A program made the translations under genes and the position numbers. Below, piece by piece: positions 20,479 through 31,300 of a stretch of 51,425 nucleotides of DNA. Position 1 is the stretch's first letter. Each line of letters begins with the position of its first letter. The DNA is taken from positions 1-51,425 of the forward strand of contig CAMLBO010000026.1 in assembly GCA_946478305.1 (NCBI GenBank), written 5' to 3'. The DNA comes from an uncultured Enterobacterales bacterium. Lineage in GTDB: Bacteria > Pseudomonadota > Gammaproteobacteria > Enterobacterales > Enterobacteriaceae. Below the pieces are notes generated by a model. It was not told the origin of the DNA and made no database searches. It saw only the letters and a program-made list of their open reading frames with translations.

Positions 20479-21228
20479 ATGATTGAGATGTATCAGGAAG
20501 AAGTGCAGGGAATACAGCTGATCCACGCCGTCCCTGCGGGCCAATACCATCAGTTGCTGCCGACCCTTTTCTTCCACCACGGTTTTACCTCCTCCAAAGA
20601 GATCTACTCCTATTTTGGTTACCTGCTGGCGCAGGTGGGTTATCGGGTCATTTTACCGGATGCACCACTGCACGGTGCACGGGCTGATGGCGACGAAGGC
20701 CGCCTGCTGGCGAACTTCTGGCAAATTTTGCAAAGCAACGTTGATGAACTCGGGATAGTGAAAGAGTCCTTTGTCAGCCGCGGTCTGGCGGACCCCACCC
20801 GTCTGGGCGTGGGCGGTGTATCGATGGGCGGCATGGTTACCATGGCCTCTCTGGTACGTTTCCCGTGGATAAAAGCCGCCGCCTGTCTGATGGGGTCGGG
20901 CTACTTCAATGCATTATCCGAAACCCTTTTCCCCGCTTATGATGTTGACGATGCTACACAGCGCGAGGCCTTCCGGAGCGCCCATGCGTCGCTGCTAAGC
21001 TGGGACATCAGCGGAAAGACTGCGCAGCTCGCAGAACGGCCACTGTTTGTCTGGCATGGCGAGGGGGATGATGTGGTGCCTTTTGGTGAAAGCCAGCGCT
21101 TGCGCGACGAAATGAAAGCCAGTGGTCATGATGCTAACCTGACCTTCCTCGCTGAGCCTGGTGCAAAGCACAGAGTCAGCGTGCATGCGTCGACCGAAGC
21201 GACGGCTTTTTTCCAGCACCACCTGTAA
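20479..21228 (+). CDS. yjfP: Alpha/beta-hydrolase esterase YjfP
   Basis: Carboxylesterase of the alpha/beta-hydrolase fold; the E. coli protein hydrolyses short acyl esters in vitro, and a role in sugar efflux or detoxification has been proposed. The ATG at 20479 (MIEMYQEEVQG) has GGGAG at a good distance and gives 249 residues, the E. coli length; a TTG at 20455 is less likely. Motifs: oxyanion-side HHGFTSS near residue 40, nucleophile elbow GVSMG near residue 118, acid in HGEGDDVVPFGES, and catalytic His in AKHRVS near the end. Confidence 0.93.
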   Translation: MIEMYQEEVQGIQLIHAVPAGQYHQLLPTLFFHHGFTSSKEIYSYFGYLLAQVGYRVILPDAPLHGARADGDEGRLLANFWQILQSNVDELGIVKESFVSRGLADPTRLGVGGVSMGGMVTMASLVRFPWIKAAACLMGSGYFNALSETLFPAYDVDDATQREAFRSAHASLLSWDISGKTAQLAERPLFVWHGEGDDVVPFGESQRLRDEMKASGHDANLTFLAEPGAKHRVSVHASTEATAFFQHHL

Positions 21229-21271
21229 AACCACGCCTGAAAGCGGGTGAATAATTAATCTGTCTTATTCC

Positions 21272-21300
21272 TTGAGTTTCCCGCTGGCTGTACATATAAT
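21272..21300 (+). promoter_or_regulatory. Sigma-70 promoter of the rpsF operon
   Basis: TTGAGT (21272-21277), a 17-bp spacer and TATAAT (21295-21300). It is followed by a G+C-rich discriminator (GCGCGTC), a typical feature of growth-rate- and ppGpp-controlled ribosomal promoters. It lies about 100 bp before rpsF. Confidence 0.85.
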
Positions 21301-21344
21301 TGCGCGTCATTTTTTCGACCGCACACATAACACGTTCCTTGCTT

Positions 21345-21793
<449 letters not shown>

Positions 21794-21798
21794 TTGCC

Positions 21799-22348
<550 letters not shown>

Positions 22349-22375
22349 TCGGCAACTGTCCATAAACGACTTTGA

Positions 22376-22840
<465 letters not shown>

Positions 22841-22863
22841 TAACGCTGAGGTTGACCCGTGAG

Positions 22864-22892
22864 ACGCCGGCCTTGTGCCGGCGTTTTGCTTT
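22864..22892 (+). terminator. Intrinsic terminator after rplI
   Basis: Eight-base G+C-rich stem ACGCCGGC (22864-22871) with GCCGGCGT (22877-22884), loop CTTGT, followed by TTTGCTTTTA. It closes the rpsF-priB-rpsR-rplI operon. Confidence 0.92.
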
Positions 22893-22936
22893 TAGCGAAA
22901 GCTACTCTTGAGGACGCAAAACTAAAGAGATCATTT

Positions 22937-23665
22937 TTAGCGGCTGCGCTGATAAGTACCGTCAGCCTGACGGGTAAACAGCACCGTTGAATTTTGTTCA
23001 TTGGTAATTTGCAGTGACGTTACTGCACCTTGCGCATTACGTTGTATTTTCACTTCCTGCCCTGCTTTCAGATTACTCAGCGGTTTTTGATCCCCTTCAA
23101 CCTGCGCCATCGCAAACACATCGCCTACTGCCAGATTATTGTCACGGAACAGCTGTGCCAGCGTTTGACCGGACTGGACCCGGTAACTCTTCCAGTTCTC
23201 CTGAGCAATTGGCTGAGGCGGCTCAGAGGCCGCCTGTTGCTGTTGTTGCTGGACGGGTTGAGGCTGGGCAAGTTGCGTGGTGCGTCCCTGCTCATTTCTC
23301 AGGTCAGCCTGCATGGGAATTGATGCTGGTTGCTGTGGTTGTGACGGCGAATAGCTGTTCGGTGGTGAATAAGGCCACAGCAACGCCAGCAGAACCACCA
23401 GAGCGCTGACAATGATCCAACGCCGATGGGCGTAGGGCAGCGGCGACATCCAGTTGAAATCATCGCTCATATGCCAGATTTTACACGCCAGCGCTTTGGC
23501 TTTGCTCAACGTTGATGGCGGTAGCGTCGTCTGCTCTGAAGATTCGTCGCTTTCTGACAGCGGCGTGGTATCACGCATCGGCCTTTTCATAATGGCAATC
23601 CAGGATCTCAACATCGGTTGATAAATGCGGATGGCTTTCCTTCTCCTGGGCGGGATTCTGCCCAT
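22937..23665 (-). CDS. ytfB: OapA-domain cell-division protein YtfB
   Basis: Single-pass inner-membrane protein whose periplasmic OapA/LysM-like domain binds glycans; the E. coli protein localises to the septum and has been linked to cell division. The 242-residue product has a basic cytoplasmic N-terminus and a transmembrane helix at about 85-102 (WIIVSALVVLLALLWPY). A Gln/Pro-rich linker with a seven-Gln run near residue 139 leads to the C-terminal OapA domain with YRVQSGQTLAQLFRDNNL and GQEVKIQRNAQG. The ATG at 23665 has GAGAGG five bases upstream. It is longer than E. coli YtfB (212) at the N-terminus. Confidence 0.9.
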   Translation of the reverse strand: MGRIPPRRRKAIRIYQPMLRSWIAIMKRPMRDTTPLSESDESSEQTTLPPSTLSKAKALACKIWHMSDDFNWMSPLPYAHRRWIIVSALVVLLALLWPYSPPNSYSPSQPQQPASIPMQADLRNEQGRTTQLAQPQPVQQQQQQAASEPPQPIAQENWKSYRVQSGQTLAQLFRDNNLAVGDVFAMAQVEGDQKPLSNLKAGQEVKIQRNAQGAVTSLQITNEQNSTVLFTRQADGTYQRSR

Positions 23666-23954
23666 GACAACCTCTCTTTCTTACGCACAGCTGGCAGAGT
23701 TAACAGAAAAAAATGATGTCCGATTATTCTGTCGGATTTTCCCGCTAAGTATAGCTGTTTAACTGCTTGATGCGAAAAGGAACAAAGCACAAATAGCACG
23801 CAAACGGTCTGTTCAGATGCAATTAAGCCCCTTATTCAGATCTGTTTCGTGCAGATCTGCGGCAAGAGTCATCTTGCACCATAGAGCATTTTACCCAAAA
23901 GCCACGCGCTGTTATGCTGCGCGTTCGACTTATTTAAAGACTAAAGGAAACTCC

Positions 23955-24575
23955 ATGACAACCCCTTCATTTGACAGCGTAGAAGCGCAGGCAAGTTACG
24001 GTATCGGCTTGCAGGTCGGTCAACAATTGCAGGAATCAGGTTTACAGGGTTTAGAGCCTGATGCATTGCTGGCAGGCTTACGTGATGCGTTGGAAGGGAA
24101 TACCCCAGCGGTTCCGGTTGATGTGGTACACCGCGCACTGCGTGAAGTTCACGAACGTGCTGATGCCGTGCGCCGTGAGCGTCAGGAAGCGCTGGCAGTG
24201 GAAGGCCAGGAGTTCCTGACCACCAACGCACAGCGTGATGACGTCACCAGCACCGAATCTGGTCTGCAATTCTCTGTGATCACCCAAGGTGATGGGCCGA
24301 TCCCTGGCCGTCAGGATCGCGTGCGTGTTCATTACACCGGTAAACTGATCGACGGCACTGTGTTTGACAGCTCAGTACAGCGCGGTGAGCCGGCAGAATT
24401 CCCGGTAAGCGGTGTTATCGCCGGTTGGATCGAAGCCCTGACCCTGATGCCAGTTGGTTCTAAGTGGGAGCTTTATATCCCTCATGATCTGGCTTATGGC
24501 GAGCGTGGCGCTGGCGCATCCATCCCACCATTCAGCGCGTTGACTTTCGAAGTTGAGCTGCTGGAAATTCTGTAA
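23955..24575 (+). CDS. fklB: FKBP-type peptidyl-prolyl isomerase FklB (FKBP22)
   Basis: Dimeric peptidyl-prolyl cis-trans isomerase of the Mip-like FKBP family. The ATG at 23955 ([20 protein letters not shown]) with AAAGGAAA upstream gives exactly the 206-residue E. coli length; the frame upstream is open but not conserved. An N-terminal helical dimerisation domain (about 1-90) leads to the FKBP domain (about 100-206). That domain has [38 protein letters not shown] and [15 protein letters not shown]. No signal peptide is visible, so it is cytoplasmic. A bidirectional terminator separates it from the convergent cpdB. Confidence 0.97.
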   Translation: MTTPSFDSVEAQASYGIGLQVGQQLQESGLQGLEPDALLAGLRDALEGNTPAVPVDVVHRALREVHERADAVRRERQEALAVEGQEFLTTNAQRDDVTSTESGLQFSVITQGDGPIPGRQDRVRVHYTGKLIDGTVFDSSVQRGEPAEFPVSGVIAGWIEALTLMPVGSKWELYIPHDLAYGERGAGASIPPFSALTFEVELLEIL

Positions 24576-24598
24576 TTATCCTGCATTGCAGCAACGAG

Positions 24599-24623
24599 AA
24601 AGGGCGCTTATGCGCCCTTTTTT
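24599..24623. terminator. Terminator between fklB and cpdB
   Basis: AAAGGGCGC (24599-24607) pairs with GCGCCCTTT (24612-24620), with a T6 run on the plus strand. It terminates fklB and could serve the convergent cpdB, whose stop lies 22 bases away, though the A-run on the other side is short. Confidence 0.88.
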
Positions 24624-24644
24624 ACGTCTGTACTTCAGGAAAAA

Positions 24645-26609
24645 TTACTTCGTTTTCAACGGGGTTTGCAAATCCACCTGGTACACCTCGAAGCCGATAT
24701 CATCGGTGCCTTTGGCGGTCATTGGATATTGCGCATGGGTTTTGATAAACGCTGCGGCTTTTTCCGTTGGTGAGGTTTCAAAGCGAATGTCCAGCGGCTG
24801 GCTGGCGATGATCGGTGCCAGTTTCCAGTTATTATCAGCGGTTGGCGTCACTGCGCCAGATTTTTGCGTTTCAGCGCTGATGTAGGCAGCCACCACTGAG
24901 CGGTTCTCATCCGGTGAAGCAAACGCAATATGTTTGTCACCCGTACCAGCAAATTTGCCGCCGTAAGCACGGTAATTATTGGTGGCGACCAGGAATGTCG
25001 CTTTCGGATCGATCGGTTTGCCGTTGAACGTCAGATTCTTAATTCGCTCGGCATCTTTGTTGATCAGCGTACATTCGCCATCAAAGCGCGCTGGCTGCGT
25101 GACATCAATCTCATAGTTCACACCATCAATGACATCAAAGTTATAGGTGCGGAACCCATCCCAGTTGATCAGAGACTGCGGCTTGCTGCTGTGTACGTCG
25201 ATCTGGTTAAACTGACCCGCCGAGCATTCGAGCCAGTCCTTCACTTCCTGCCCGCTGACTTTCATCACGACCAGGGTGTTCGGGTAGAGATAAAGGTCTG
25301 AAGCATTGCGGAAAGTCAGATTGCCTTTTTCTACTTCGACAAAACTGGCTGGGTCATTTTTACGTCCACCGGCTTTAAATGGTGCGGCAGCTGACAGTAC
25401 CGGCAGGTTTGCCAGATCAGGATCGCCCTGAATGAAGTGCTCGGTATAGGCTTTCTGTGCATTATTGACGATTTGCACCGTCGGGTCGTCCTGCACCAGC
25501 GACAGATAGCTGTACATATTGTCGTTGGATTTACCGACCGGCTTACTAACGAAGTCACGCGTGGCTTGGTGATCGTCGGCCAGCACTTTCACCAGGTTCT
25601 GATCTTCTGCGGCCAGAGACTTCTTGGCAGCCTTGTCATAAATTGGGCGGGCTTCAGCGCGGGCGGTTTCGACCTGCCATTTGCCGTCGTTGTTGTTGAG
25701 TACCATATCCACCACGCCCAGATGGTCGCCCCACATGCCCGGCATGACCGCAGGAACGCCGTTTAGCGTACCCTGTTTAATGTCAGCCCCTTTGATGTTG
25801 GCAAACTCTTCACTTGGGAAGACGGCGTGGGCATGGCCGAACATGATGGCGTTGATGCCTTTAACCTGGCTTAAGTAGTACACCGAATTTTCAGCCATGG
25901 TTTTATAAGGATCACCCGACAGCCCGGAGTGCGGGATGGCGACGATGATATCCGCCCCTTGCTTGTGCATTTCGGGTACCCATTTTTTAGCGGTCTCGGT
26001 AATGTCAGCTACAGTGACTTTACCCTGCAGATTAGCTTTGTCCCACACCATAATTTGTGGTGGTACGAAACCGATGTAACCGATGCGTAGATGATGAGTT
26101 TTACCGTCACGATCTTTAACTTCGTTATCGGTGATCAGGAACGGCGTGAACAGAGGTTTGCCCGTTTTGCTGTCGATAACGTTGGCATTTACATACGGGA
26201 ATTTCGCCCCGGCTAGCGCTTTTTTCAGGTAGTCCAGGCCATAGTTGAACTCATGGTTACCCAGGTTGCCGACGACGTAATCGAGGGTATTCATCGCCTT
26301 ATACACTGGATGCACATCGCCTTTTTTCAGACCTTTGGCCGCCATGTAATCGCCCAACGGACTGCCCTGGATCACATCGCCGTTATCGACCAGCACCGAG
26401 TTGGTGACTTCATTACGCGCCGCGTGAATCAGGCTGGCGGTGCGTACCAGGCCGAATTTATCCGTCGGCTTATCTTTGTAGTAGTCAAAATCCATCATGT
26501 TGCTGTGTAAGTCAGTGGTTTCCATGATCCGCAGATCCACCTGCGATGCATGGGCCGAAACGGCAACCAGCGTGGCTAACAGGGATAACGTCAGATGACG
26601 CTTAATCAT
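24645..26609 (-). CDS. cpdB: Periplasmic 2',3'-cyclic-nucleotide 2'-phosphodiesterase / 3'-nucleotidase CpdB
   Basis: Periplasmic metallo-enzyme that hydrolyses 2',3'-cyclic nucleotides to 3'-nucleotides and then to nucleosides, letting cells use external nucleotides. The ATG at 26609 ([21 protein letters not shown]) has GGAGG eight bases upstream and starts a clear signal peptide. The 654-residue protein has metallophosphatase motifs [28 protein letters not shown] and FGHAHAVFP. The C-terminal 5'-nucleotidase domain has the substrate-stacking blocks [13 protein letters not shown] and ASPDENRSV. It is divergent from cysQ, as in E. coli. Confidence 0.98.
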   Translation of the reverse strand: MIKRHLTLSLLATLVAVSAHASQVDLRIMETTDLHSNMMDFDYYKDKPTDKFGLVRTASLIHAARNEVTNSVLVDNGDVIQGSPLGDYMAAKGLKKGDVHPVYKAMNTLDYVVGNLGNHEFNYGLDYLKKALAGAKFPYVNANVIDSKTGKPLFTPFLITDNEVKDRDGKTHHLRIGYIGFVPPQIMVWDKANLQGKVTVADITETAKKWVPEMHKQGADIIVAIPHSGLSGDPYKTMAENSVYYLSQVKGINAIMFGHAHAVFPSEEFANIKGADIKQGTLNGVPAVMPGMWGDHLGVVDMVLNNNDGKWQVETARAEARPIYDKAAKKSLAAEDQNLVKVLADDHQATRDFVSKPVGKSNDNMYSYLSLVQDDPTVQIVNNAQKAYTEHFIQGDPDLANLPVLSAAAPFKAGGRKNDPASFVEVEKGNLTFRNASDLYLYPNTLVVMKVSGQEVKDWLECSAGQFNQIDVHSSKPQSLINWDGFRTYNFDVIDGVNYEIDVTQPARFDGECTLINKDAERIKNLTFNGKPIDPKATFLVATNNYRAYGGKFAGTGDKHIAFASPDENRSVVAAYISAETQKSGAVTPTADNNWKLAPIIASQPLDIRFETSPTEKAAAFIKTHAQYPMTAKGTDDIGFEVYQVDLQTPLKTK

Positions 26610-26829
26610 TGCAGTGCCTCCAGAAAGGGGAATATCCATAAGAGAAAACCTGATATATATCTCAAAATTCGATGAGAATGTATTCAGTTGTCATAAACAA
26701 TTGTGAGATGTAACAGGTAATAGGGAGTGGAATTGTTAACAGGCGCAGATTACGGGATGGCTATTCCGCCCAAAAAAAACTAGGCTTCATTCAGGACTTC
26801 GCGTTTATGAAAGAATACTGAGGTGGAAA

Positions 26830-27576
26830 ATGTTAGAGAAAATTTGCCAGCTGGCGCGCGATGCCGGTGATGCCATCATGGCGGTTTATGACGGTGAACA
26901 ACCCCTTGATGCCCGCCAGAAGAAAGATGACTCACCGGTCACTGCAGCGGATATGGCTGCACACAATGTGATTAAGAAAGGGCTGGCGCTACTCGACTCC
27001 CAAACGCCAATGCTATCCGAAGAGGACCCGCAAACCTGGAGCGAGCGTCAGGCCTGGACCCGCTACTGGCTGGTTGATCCGCTCGACGGTACTAAAGAGT
27101 TTTTGAAGCGCAACGGCGAATTCACCGTCAATATTGCCCTGATAGAAGAGGGTAAACCGGTGCTGGGCGTCGTTTATGTTCCGGTAACCAAAGTGATGTA
27201 CAGCGCCGCTGAGGGTAAAGCCTGGAAAGAAGAAAATGGCCAACGCCAGCAAATACAGGTTCAGGAAGCCTATCCCCCGCTGGTCGTCGTCAGCCGTTCC
27301 CATTATGACAATGATCAGGAGTTGCAGGATTATCTGTCACAGTTGGGTGAGCATCAAACCGTAGCGATAGGTTCTTCACTTAAGTTCTGTCTGGTGGCTG
27401 AAGGCGAAGCCCAACTCTATCCTCGCTTTGGGCCGACTAATATCTGGGATACCGGAGCAGGGCACGCGGTAGCGATTGCAGCCGGTGCAAAAGTGCATGA
27501 CTGGACAGGTCAGCCTTTGCTTTATACCCCGAAAGAGTCGTTCCTTAATCCGGGGTTCCGGGTGTCGCTATTCTGA
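26830..27576 (+). CDS. cysQ: 3'(2'),5'-bisphosphate nucleotidase CysQ
   Basis: Magnesium-dependent phosphatase that removes the 3'-phosphate of PAP, recycling the by-product of PAPS-dependent sulfate reduction and coenzyme A-derived transfer. The 248-residue protein has the inositol-phosphatase metal site: SEED near residue 60, [11 protein letters not shown] at about 81-91, and the second block [12 protein letters not shown] near 205. The ATG is preceded by GAGGTGG. Length matches E. coli (246). Confidence 0.97.
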   Translation: MLEKICQLARDAGDAIMAVYDGEQPLDARQKKDDSPVTAADMAAHNVIKKGLALLDSQTPMLSEEDPQTWSERQAWTRYWLVDPLDGTKEFLKRNGEFTVNIALIEEGKPVLGVVYVPVTKVMYSAAEGKAWKEENGQRQQIQVQEAYPPLVVVSRSHYDNDQELQDYLSQLGEHQTVAIGSSLKFCLVAEGEAQLYPRFGPTNIWDTGAGHAVAIAAGAKVHDWTGQPLLYTPKESFLNPGFRVSLF

Positions 27577-27626
27577 CACAGTGAGGATTGGGAAAAACGC
27601 AGGTGCTGCGCTTTTCCCTTACTCCC

Positions 27627-28184
27627 TTACTCCGTTACCAACTGATGCAACATACCGATCACTTGCTGAATCTCCCCTGTTGTCAGGGCACCCTCTTTCG
27701 CGAATTTAATCACTCCGTTTTTATCCAGCACAACCACGGCTGAGCTTTTCGGCTCCAACTGCCAGGCTTTCTTTACCACCCCGTTGCTGTCGACAATGAT
27801 CTGCGACCAATGGAACTCTTTCTTGCCGCTTTCAATGCTGCTACGAACAAACATGCCGCTACCCAAGATGGCGTCATCCGTATTAATGATTGTCGTCGTT
27901 TGGTAACGATCGCGCGGTAGATTGGCTGCGCCGATGGCATCGTCGAGCGGGGTATTTAACGCCTTAGCGCTGGTACGTCCGGCAATGTGTTGTACCACGC
28001 GTACTTTGCCGGGCAGTTTGGCACTGTTCCAACGGTTATAGCTGAAGTCGTTGTTAACGTAGTTCAGCTCGCCTTTGTCATCCACACCGACGGCCGGCAG
28101 GCGTTCACCCAGGGTAAGATTGTGTGCTGAAACGAATAACGGAAAAACAACCAGAGACATAATTAGCAGGCTTTTAAAAATCAT
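27627..28184 (-). CDS. ytfJ: Periplasmic YtfJ-family protein
   Basis: A 185-residue exported protein of the YtfJ family (thioredoxin-like fold, function unknown). The ATG at 28184 starts MIFKSLLIMSLVVFPLFVSA, a signal peptide cleaved near residue 20, and has GGGAG at a good distance. Conserved blocks are KLPGKVRVVQHIAGRTSAK, NTDDAILGSGMFVRSS and SAVVVLDKNGVIKFAKEGAL. No CXXC redox motif is seen, so it is unlikely to be a disulfide oxidoreductase. It is divergent from ytfK, as in E. coli. Confidence 0.92.
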   Translation of the reverse strand: MIFKSLLIMSLVVFPLFVSAHNLTLGERLPAVGVDDKGELNYVNNDFSYNRWNSAKLPGKVRVVQHIAGRTSAKALNTPLDDAIGAANLPRDRYQTTTIINTDDAILGSGMFVRSSIESGKKEFHWSQIIVDSNGVVKKAWQLEPKSSAVVVLDKNGVIKFAKEGALTTGEIQQVIGMLHQLVTE

Positions 28185-28502
28185 ACATACTCCCAATAAT
28201 GAGGCCGCAAAAATGGGCTGACCCGACAATCATAGAATCAGGCAAGTGGTCTGTCCTGTTGGAATGTTAACAGTGTGTTATAGGTTGCAGAAATAGCACG
28301 AATTGAAGGGTTATACTGTCGAAATGCGACAATTCTGAAAAGCACACTGTCAAGACAAGTAAAAGCAGTTAAATAAACTGGCAGAACCTGAACTCCCTGC
28401 TATGTTATATGTCTACTCACTGCGAATACGATCTTATTCAGACTTTCATCGCAGCTTTAACGGGTCTGAATACGCAGTGATTTATCGGAGGAAAGTAGAA
28501 AA
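28185..28502. other. ytfJ-ytfK divergent regulatory region
   Basis: A 318-bp gap between divergent genes with no credible open frame. It is AT-rich in the middle and must hold promoters for both genes, but I could not assign -35/-10 pairs with confidence. The clearest structure is the interrupted hairpin at 28418-28479 just before the ytfK ribosome site, listed separately. Confidence 0.6.
28418..28479 (+). promoter_or_regulatory. Long interrupted hairpin in the ytfK leader
   Basis: The 16-base arm GTCTGAATACGCAGTG (28464-28479) is fully complementary to two upstream pieces, CACTGCG (28418-28424) and TATTCAGAC (28435-28443). The pieces are separated by a 10-base bulge (AATACGATCT). The stem ends 8 bases before the GGAGG ribosome site (28488-28492). 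Such a stem could control ytfK translation or message stability. Confidence 0.6.
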
Positions 28503-28709
28503 ATGAGAATCTTCCAGCGCTACAATCCGTTGAAAGTAGCCAAGTACGTTAAGACGCTGTTCCGTGGCCGTCTTTATATCAAAGACGTCGGCGCATTTGA
28601 GTTCGACCAAGGCAAAATTTTATTGCCAAAAGTACGTGATAAGCGCCACTTCAGTGTGATGTCAGAAGTTAACCGTCAGGTTACCCATCTGCAGACTGAA
28701 ATGGGTTAA
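28503..28709 (+). CDS. ytfK: Stringent-response modulator YtfK
   Basis: A 68-residue basic protein of the DUF1107 family. In E. coli, YtfK binds SpoT and tips it toward (p)ppGpp synthesis under phosphate or fatty-acid starvation. The sequence [20 protein letters not shown] followed by [20 protein letters not shown] and ending LQTEMG matches that family over its length. It is monocistronic with a leader hairpin and a terminator (28745-28785). Confidence 0.93.
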   Translation: MRIFQRYNPLKVAKYVKTLFRGRLYIKDVGAFEFDQGKILLPKVRDKRHFSVMSEVNRQVTHLQTEMG

Positions 28710-28744
28710 TCGCCGGAGCATGATGGCAACCACGGCCATCAGCA

Positions 28745-28785
28745 CCAAAAAAAACGGCCCTTTTCAGGGCCGTTCGTGTTTCTGG
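28745..28785. terminator. Bidirectional terminator between ytfK and paeA
   Basis: AACGGCCC (28753-28760) pairs with GGGCCGTT (28767-28774) over a six-base loop. A run of eight A on the left makes an ideal U-run for the minus-strand gene paeA (stop at 28815), while GTGTTTC on the right gives a weaker tail for ytfK. Confidence 0.88.
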
Positions 28786-28814
28786 CATTCACGCCAGCGT
28801 GCGTAAAATGGCTG

Positions 28815-30188
28815 TCAGTGATCGCCGTTTTTCTCGGCAAGTTTCAGCGCACATTTTTCATCTTTGATTTCCTGCGGCGTCTTAGGCAGCAACGGTGCGA
28901 CAGGCTTATCGGTGATACGGGTCACCAGCAGTTGATCAATTTTGTAGCTGTCGATATCCACGACTTCAAACTTATAGCCGGAAAACTTTACAAAATCGGT
29001 GCGCTTGGGGATCTTACGTAGCATGAACATCATGAAACCGCCGATGGTTTCATAATTTCCAGCCTGCGGGAACGCTTCGATATGTAGCACGCGCATCACG
29101 TCTTCGATTGGTGTACCGCCTTCGATAAGCCATGAGTTCTCATCACGCGCGACAATCTGCTCTTCCATACCCTGACCGACCAAATCACCCATCAGCGTGG
29201 TCATAACGTCATTGAGCGTAATAATCCCTACCACCAATGCATATTCATTGAGGATCACGGCGAAGTCCTCACCTGCCGCTTTAAAGCTTTCCAGCGCCTC
29301 AGAGAGCGTCAGGGTATCCGGCACAATCAGCGCCGAACGGATTTGTACGCCGCTGCTGAGCATCAGGCTTTGATTACCCAGCACGCGGTTCAGCAAATCT
29401 TTGGAATCGACATAGCCAACGACCTGATCAATATGGCCGTCGCATACCAGGAATTTAGAGTGGGGATGGGTAGAAATCTTCTCTTTAATACTGTCTTCGC
29501 TTTCGCGCAAATCAAAGAAAATAACGCTTTCACGTGAGGTCATGGATGACGGCACGGTGCGCGACTCCAACTCAAACACGTTTTCAATCAGCTCATGCTC
29601 CTGCTTACGCAGCACACCGGCCAGCGCCCCGGCTTCCACTACGGCATAGATGTCATCAGAGGTGATATCGTCGTTGCGCACGGTTGGCAGTTTGAACAGG
29701 CGAAAAATGACGTTAGCCAAGCCGTTGAAGAACCAGACCATAGGCCGGCAAACGAACAGGCAGAAACGCATCGGGTTGACTATACGAACGGCAACCGTTT
29801 CGGGTGAAATCATACCGATGCGCTTCGGAGTTAGATCAGCAAACAAAATGAACAGGCTGGTGACCAGCACGAAGGAACAGATAAAGCTGACCTGGTCGGC
29901 CATTTCTGGCGACAGGAAACGGACGAAGAACATCTGAAAAGCGGGAGAGAACGCCGCGTCGCCGACAATACCACCGAGGATGGCGACGGCGTTAAGCCCG
30001 ATTTGTACGACGGTAAAGAACAGGCCAGGAGTTTCTTGTAATTTCAGTACACGCGAGGCGTTGATGTTTCCTTCATCGGCCAGTACTTTCAGTTTAATTT
30101 TTCGGGAAGCGGCCAGCGATATCTCCGACAAGGAGAAAAAGGCACTGATCGCGATAAGTAAGAGAATCAGTAAAATACTGTTTAACAT
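28815..30188 (-). CDS. paeA: CNNM/CorC-type transporter PaeA (YtfL), probable polyamine exporter
   Basis: Inner-membrane protein with an N-terminal CNNM (DUF21) transmembrane domain (about 1-195, about four hydrophobic segments beginning LLILLLIAISAFFSLSEISLAA). Two CBS domains (about 215-335) and a C-terminal CorC/HlyC transporter-associated domain (about 350-430) follow. In E. coli and Salmonella the orthologue YtfL was renamed PaeA and reported to export putrescine and cadaverine. The 457-residue length matches (447). Divalent-metal transport is the older family guess. It is convergent with ytfK. Confidence 0.9.
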   Translation of the reverse strand: MLNSILLILLLIAISAFFSLSEISLAASRKIKLKVLADEGNINASRVLKLQETPGLFFTVVQIGLNAVAILGGIVGDAAFSPAFQMFFVRFLSPEMADQVSFICSFVLVTSLFILFADLTPKRIGMISPETVAVRIVNPMRFCLFVCRPMVWFFNGLANVIFRLFKLPTVRNDDITSDDIYAVVEAGALAGVLRKQEHELIENVFELESRTVPSSMTSRESVIFFDLRESEDSIKEKISTHPHSKFLVCDGHIDQVVGYVDSKDLLNRVLGNQSLMLSSGVQIRSALIVPDTLTLSEALESFKAAGEDFAVILNEYALVVGIITLNDVMTTLMGDLVGQGMEEQIVARDENSWLIEGGTPIEDVMRVLHIEAFPQAGNYETIGGFMMFMLRKIPKRTDFVKFSGYKFEVVDIDSYKIDQLLVTRITDKPVAPLLPKTPQEIKDEKCALKLAEKNGDH

Positions 30189-30367
30189 AATCTATCCGTT
30201 TAACACCGATATAATGACCGGCAGGGAAGGGCACTTAGTGGGTTGCTGTATAAAAGAAAACATCATTCAGGGCGAAAAAATCAAAGATTACAGCCAGAAA
30301 TACGTTTATCGGGCCACATTTGCGGCCCGCATAGTATAGCAGTAGCACCAAGATTGCCGCCAGCGCT

Positions 30368-30410
30368 TAAAAAACCCCCTGCATCCTTCAAATTGCAGGG
30401 GGTTCTTTTA
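30368..30410 (-). terminator. Intrinsic terminator after msrA
   Basis: Eleven-base stem AACCCCCTGCA (30373-30383) with TGCAGGGGGTT (30394-30404). A six-A run on its left gives a U-run for minus-strand transcripts, so it ends msrA, whose stop is at 30408. On the plus strand a TCTTTTATT tail may also give some termination. Confidence 0.88.
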
Positions 30411-31061
30411 TTGAAGGGGTAAGCACACACCGATACCGCCCAGGCCGCAATAACCTTCCGGATTTTTGTAGAGGTATTGCTGATGATCGTCTTCGGCATA
30501 ATAGAACGGCAGCGCTTCGGTAATTTCCGTGGTGATGCGGCGTTTGTCACCTGCACTGTCCATCGCCTGCTGGAAACGTTGCAGGCTGGCGCGCGCGGCC
30601 TCCTGTTGTTCTGCGCTTAACAGGTATATTGCTGAACGATATTGCGTACCCAGATCCCCGCCCTGGCGCATACCCTGCGCCGGGTCATGGTTTTCCCAGA
30701 AGATCTGCAACAGTTGGTTATAGCTGATCACCGCCGGGTCAAAGACCACGCGAACCGCTTCTGCATGGCCGGTCTGGCCGCTGCACACTTCGCGGTAGGT
30801 CGGGTTAGGCGTGAAGCCACCGCTATACCCTGCCGCCGTGCTGTAAATGCCTTCCTGCTGCCAGAACAGGCGTTCTACTCCCCAGAAACAGCCCATCGCA
30901 AAAATGGCCACCTCCATATTGTCCGGAATATGGGTCATTGAATGACCGTTTACCACGTGGGTGGTTGCGACCGGCATGGGGGTAATGCGGCCTGGCAAAG
31001 CTTCTTCCTGCTTCACAATCTGGGTTTTATCAAAAAGGTTTTTATCGGAATGTTGCACCAC
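30408..31061 (-). CDS. msrA: Peptide methionine sulfoxide reductase MsrA
   Basis: Reduces the S form of methionine sulfoxide in proteins, part of oxidative-damage repair. The 217-residue protein has the catalytic motif [10 protein letters not shown] with nucleophile C58. Substrate blocks are [27 protein letters not shown], split here as AGYSGG and TGHAEAV, together with [20 protein letters not shown]. The C-terminal recycling cysteines lie in [15 protein letters not shown]. Length matches E. coli (212). It is divergent from tamA, as in E. coli. Confidence 0.98.
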   Translation of the reverse strand: MVQHSDKNLFDKTQIVKQEEALPGRITPMPVATTHVVNGHSMTHIPDNMEVAIFAMGCFWGVERLFWQQEGIYSTAAGYSGGFTPNPTYREVCSGQTGHAEAVRVVFDPAVISYNQLLQIFWENHDPAQGMRQGGDLGTQYRSAIYLLSAEQQEAARASLQRFQQAMDSAGDKRRITTEITEALPFYYAEDDHQQYLYKNPEGYCGLGGIGVCLPLQ

Positions 31062-31300
31062 AGGAGACTCCAGCTGTTTATTTAATAACCGGTTGCGGCC
31101 AATAGGCCATGGTTAGTTGTATCTGATTGCGACTTTGCACACAATACGGGTAACGTTGCCCTACGGTTGATAAATTTCCGGCGATTAGCACTAAAATGCG
31201 TTAATCAGATTTTAAACAGGTGAATCTGCCAGGCTTTGGCATGAATTCCCTTGCGGGCATCTGATATTTTAACAGGACAGCAAAACCAGCAGGAGCGCTC

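Noticed and set aside
26640-26829. CRP site between cpdB and cysQ (TGTGA near 26702)
   Set aside because: Only one half-site matches; the second half (ACAGG) does not fit TCACA.
28441-28460. PhoB box in front of ytfK
   Set aside because: Two weak CTTTCAT/CTTTAAC-like repeats with the wrong spacing for a Pho box.
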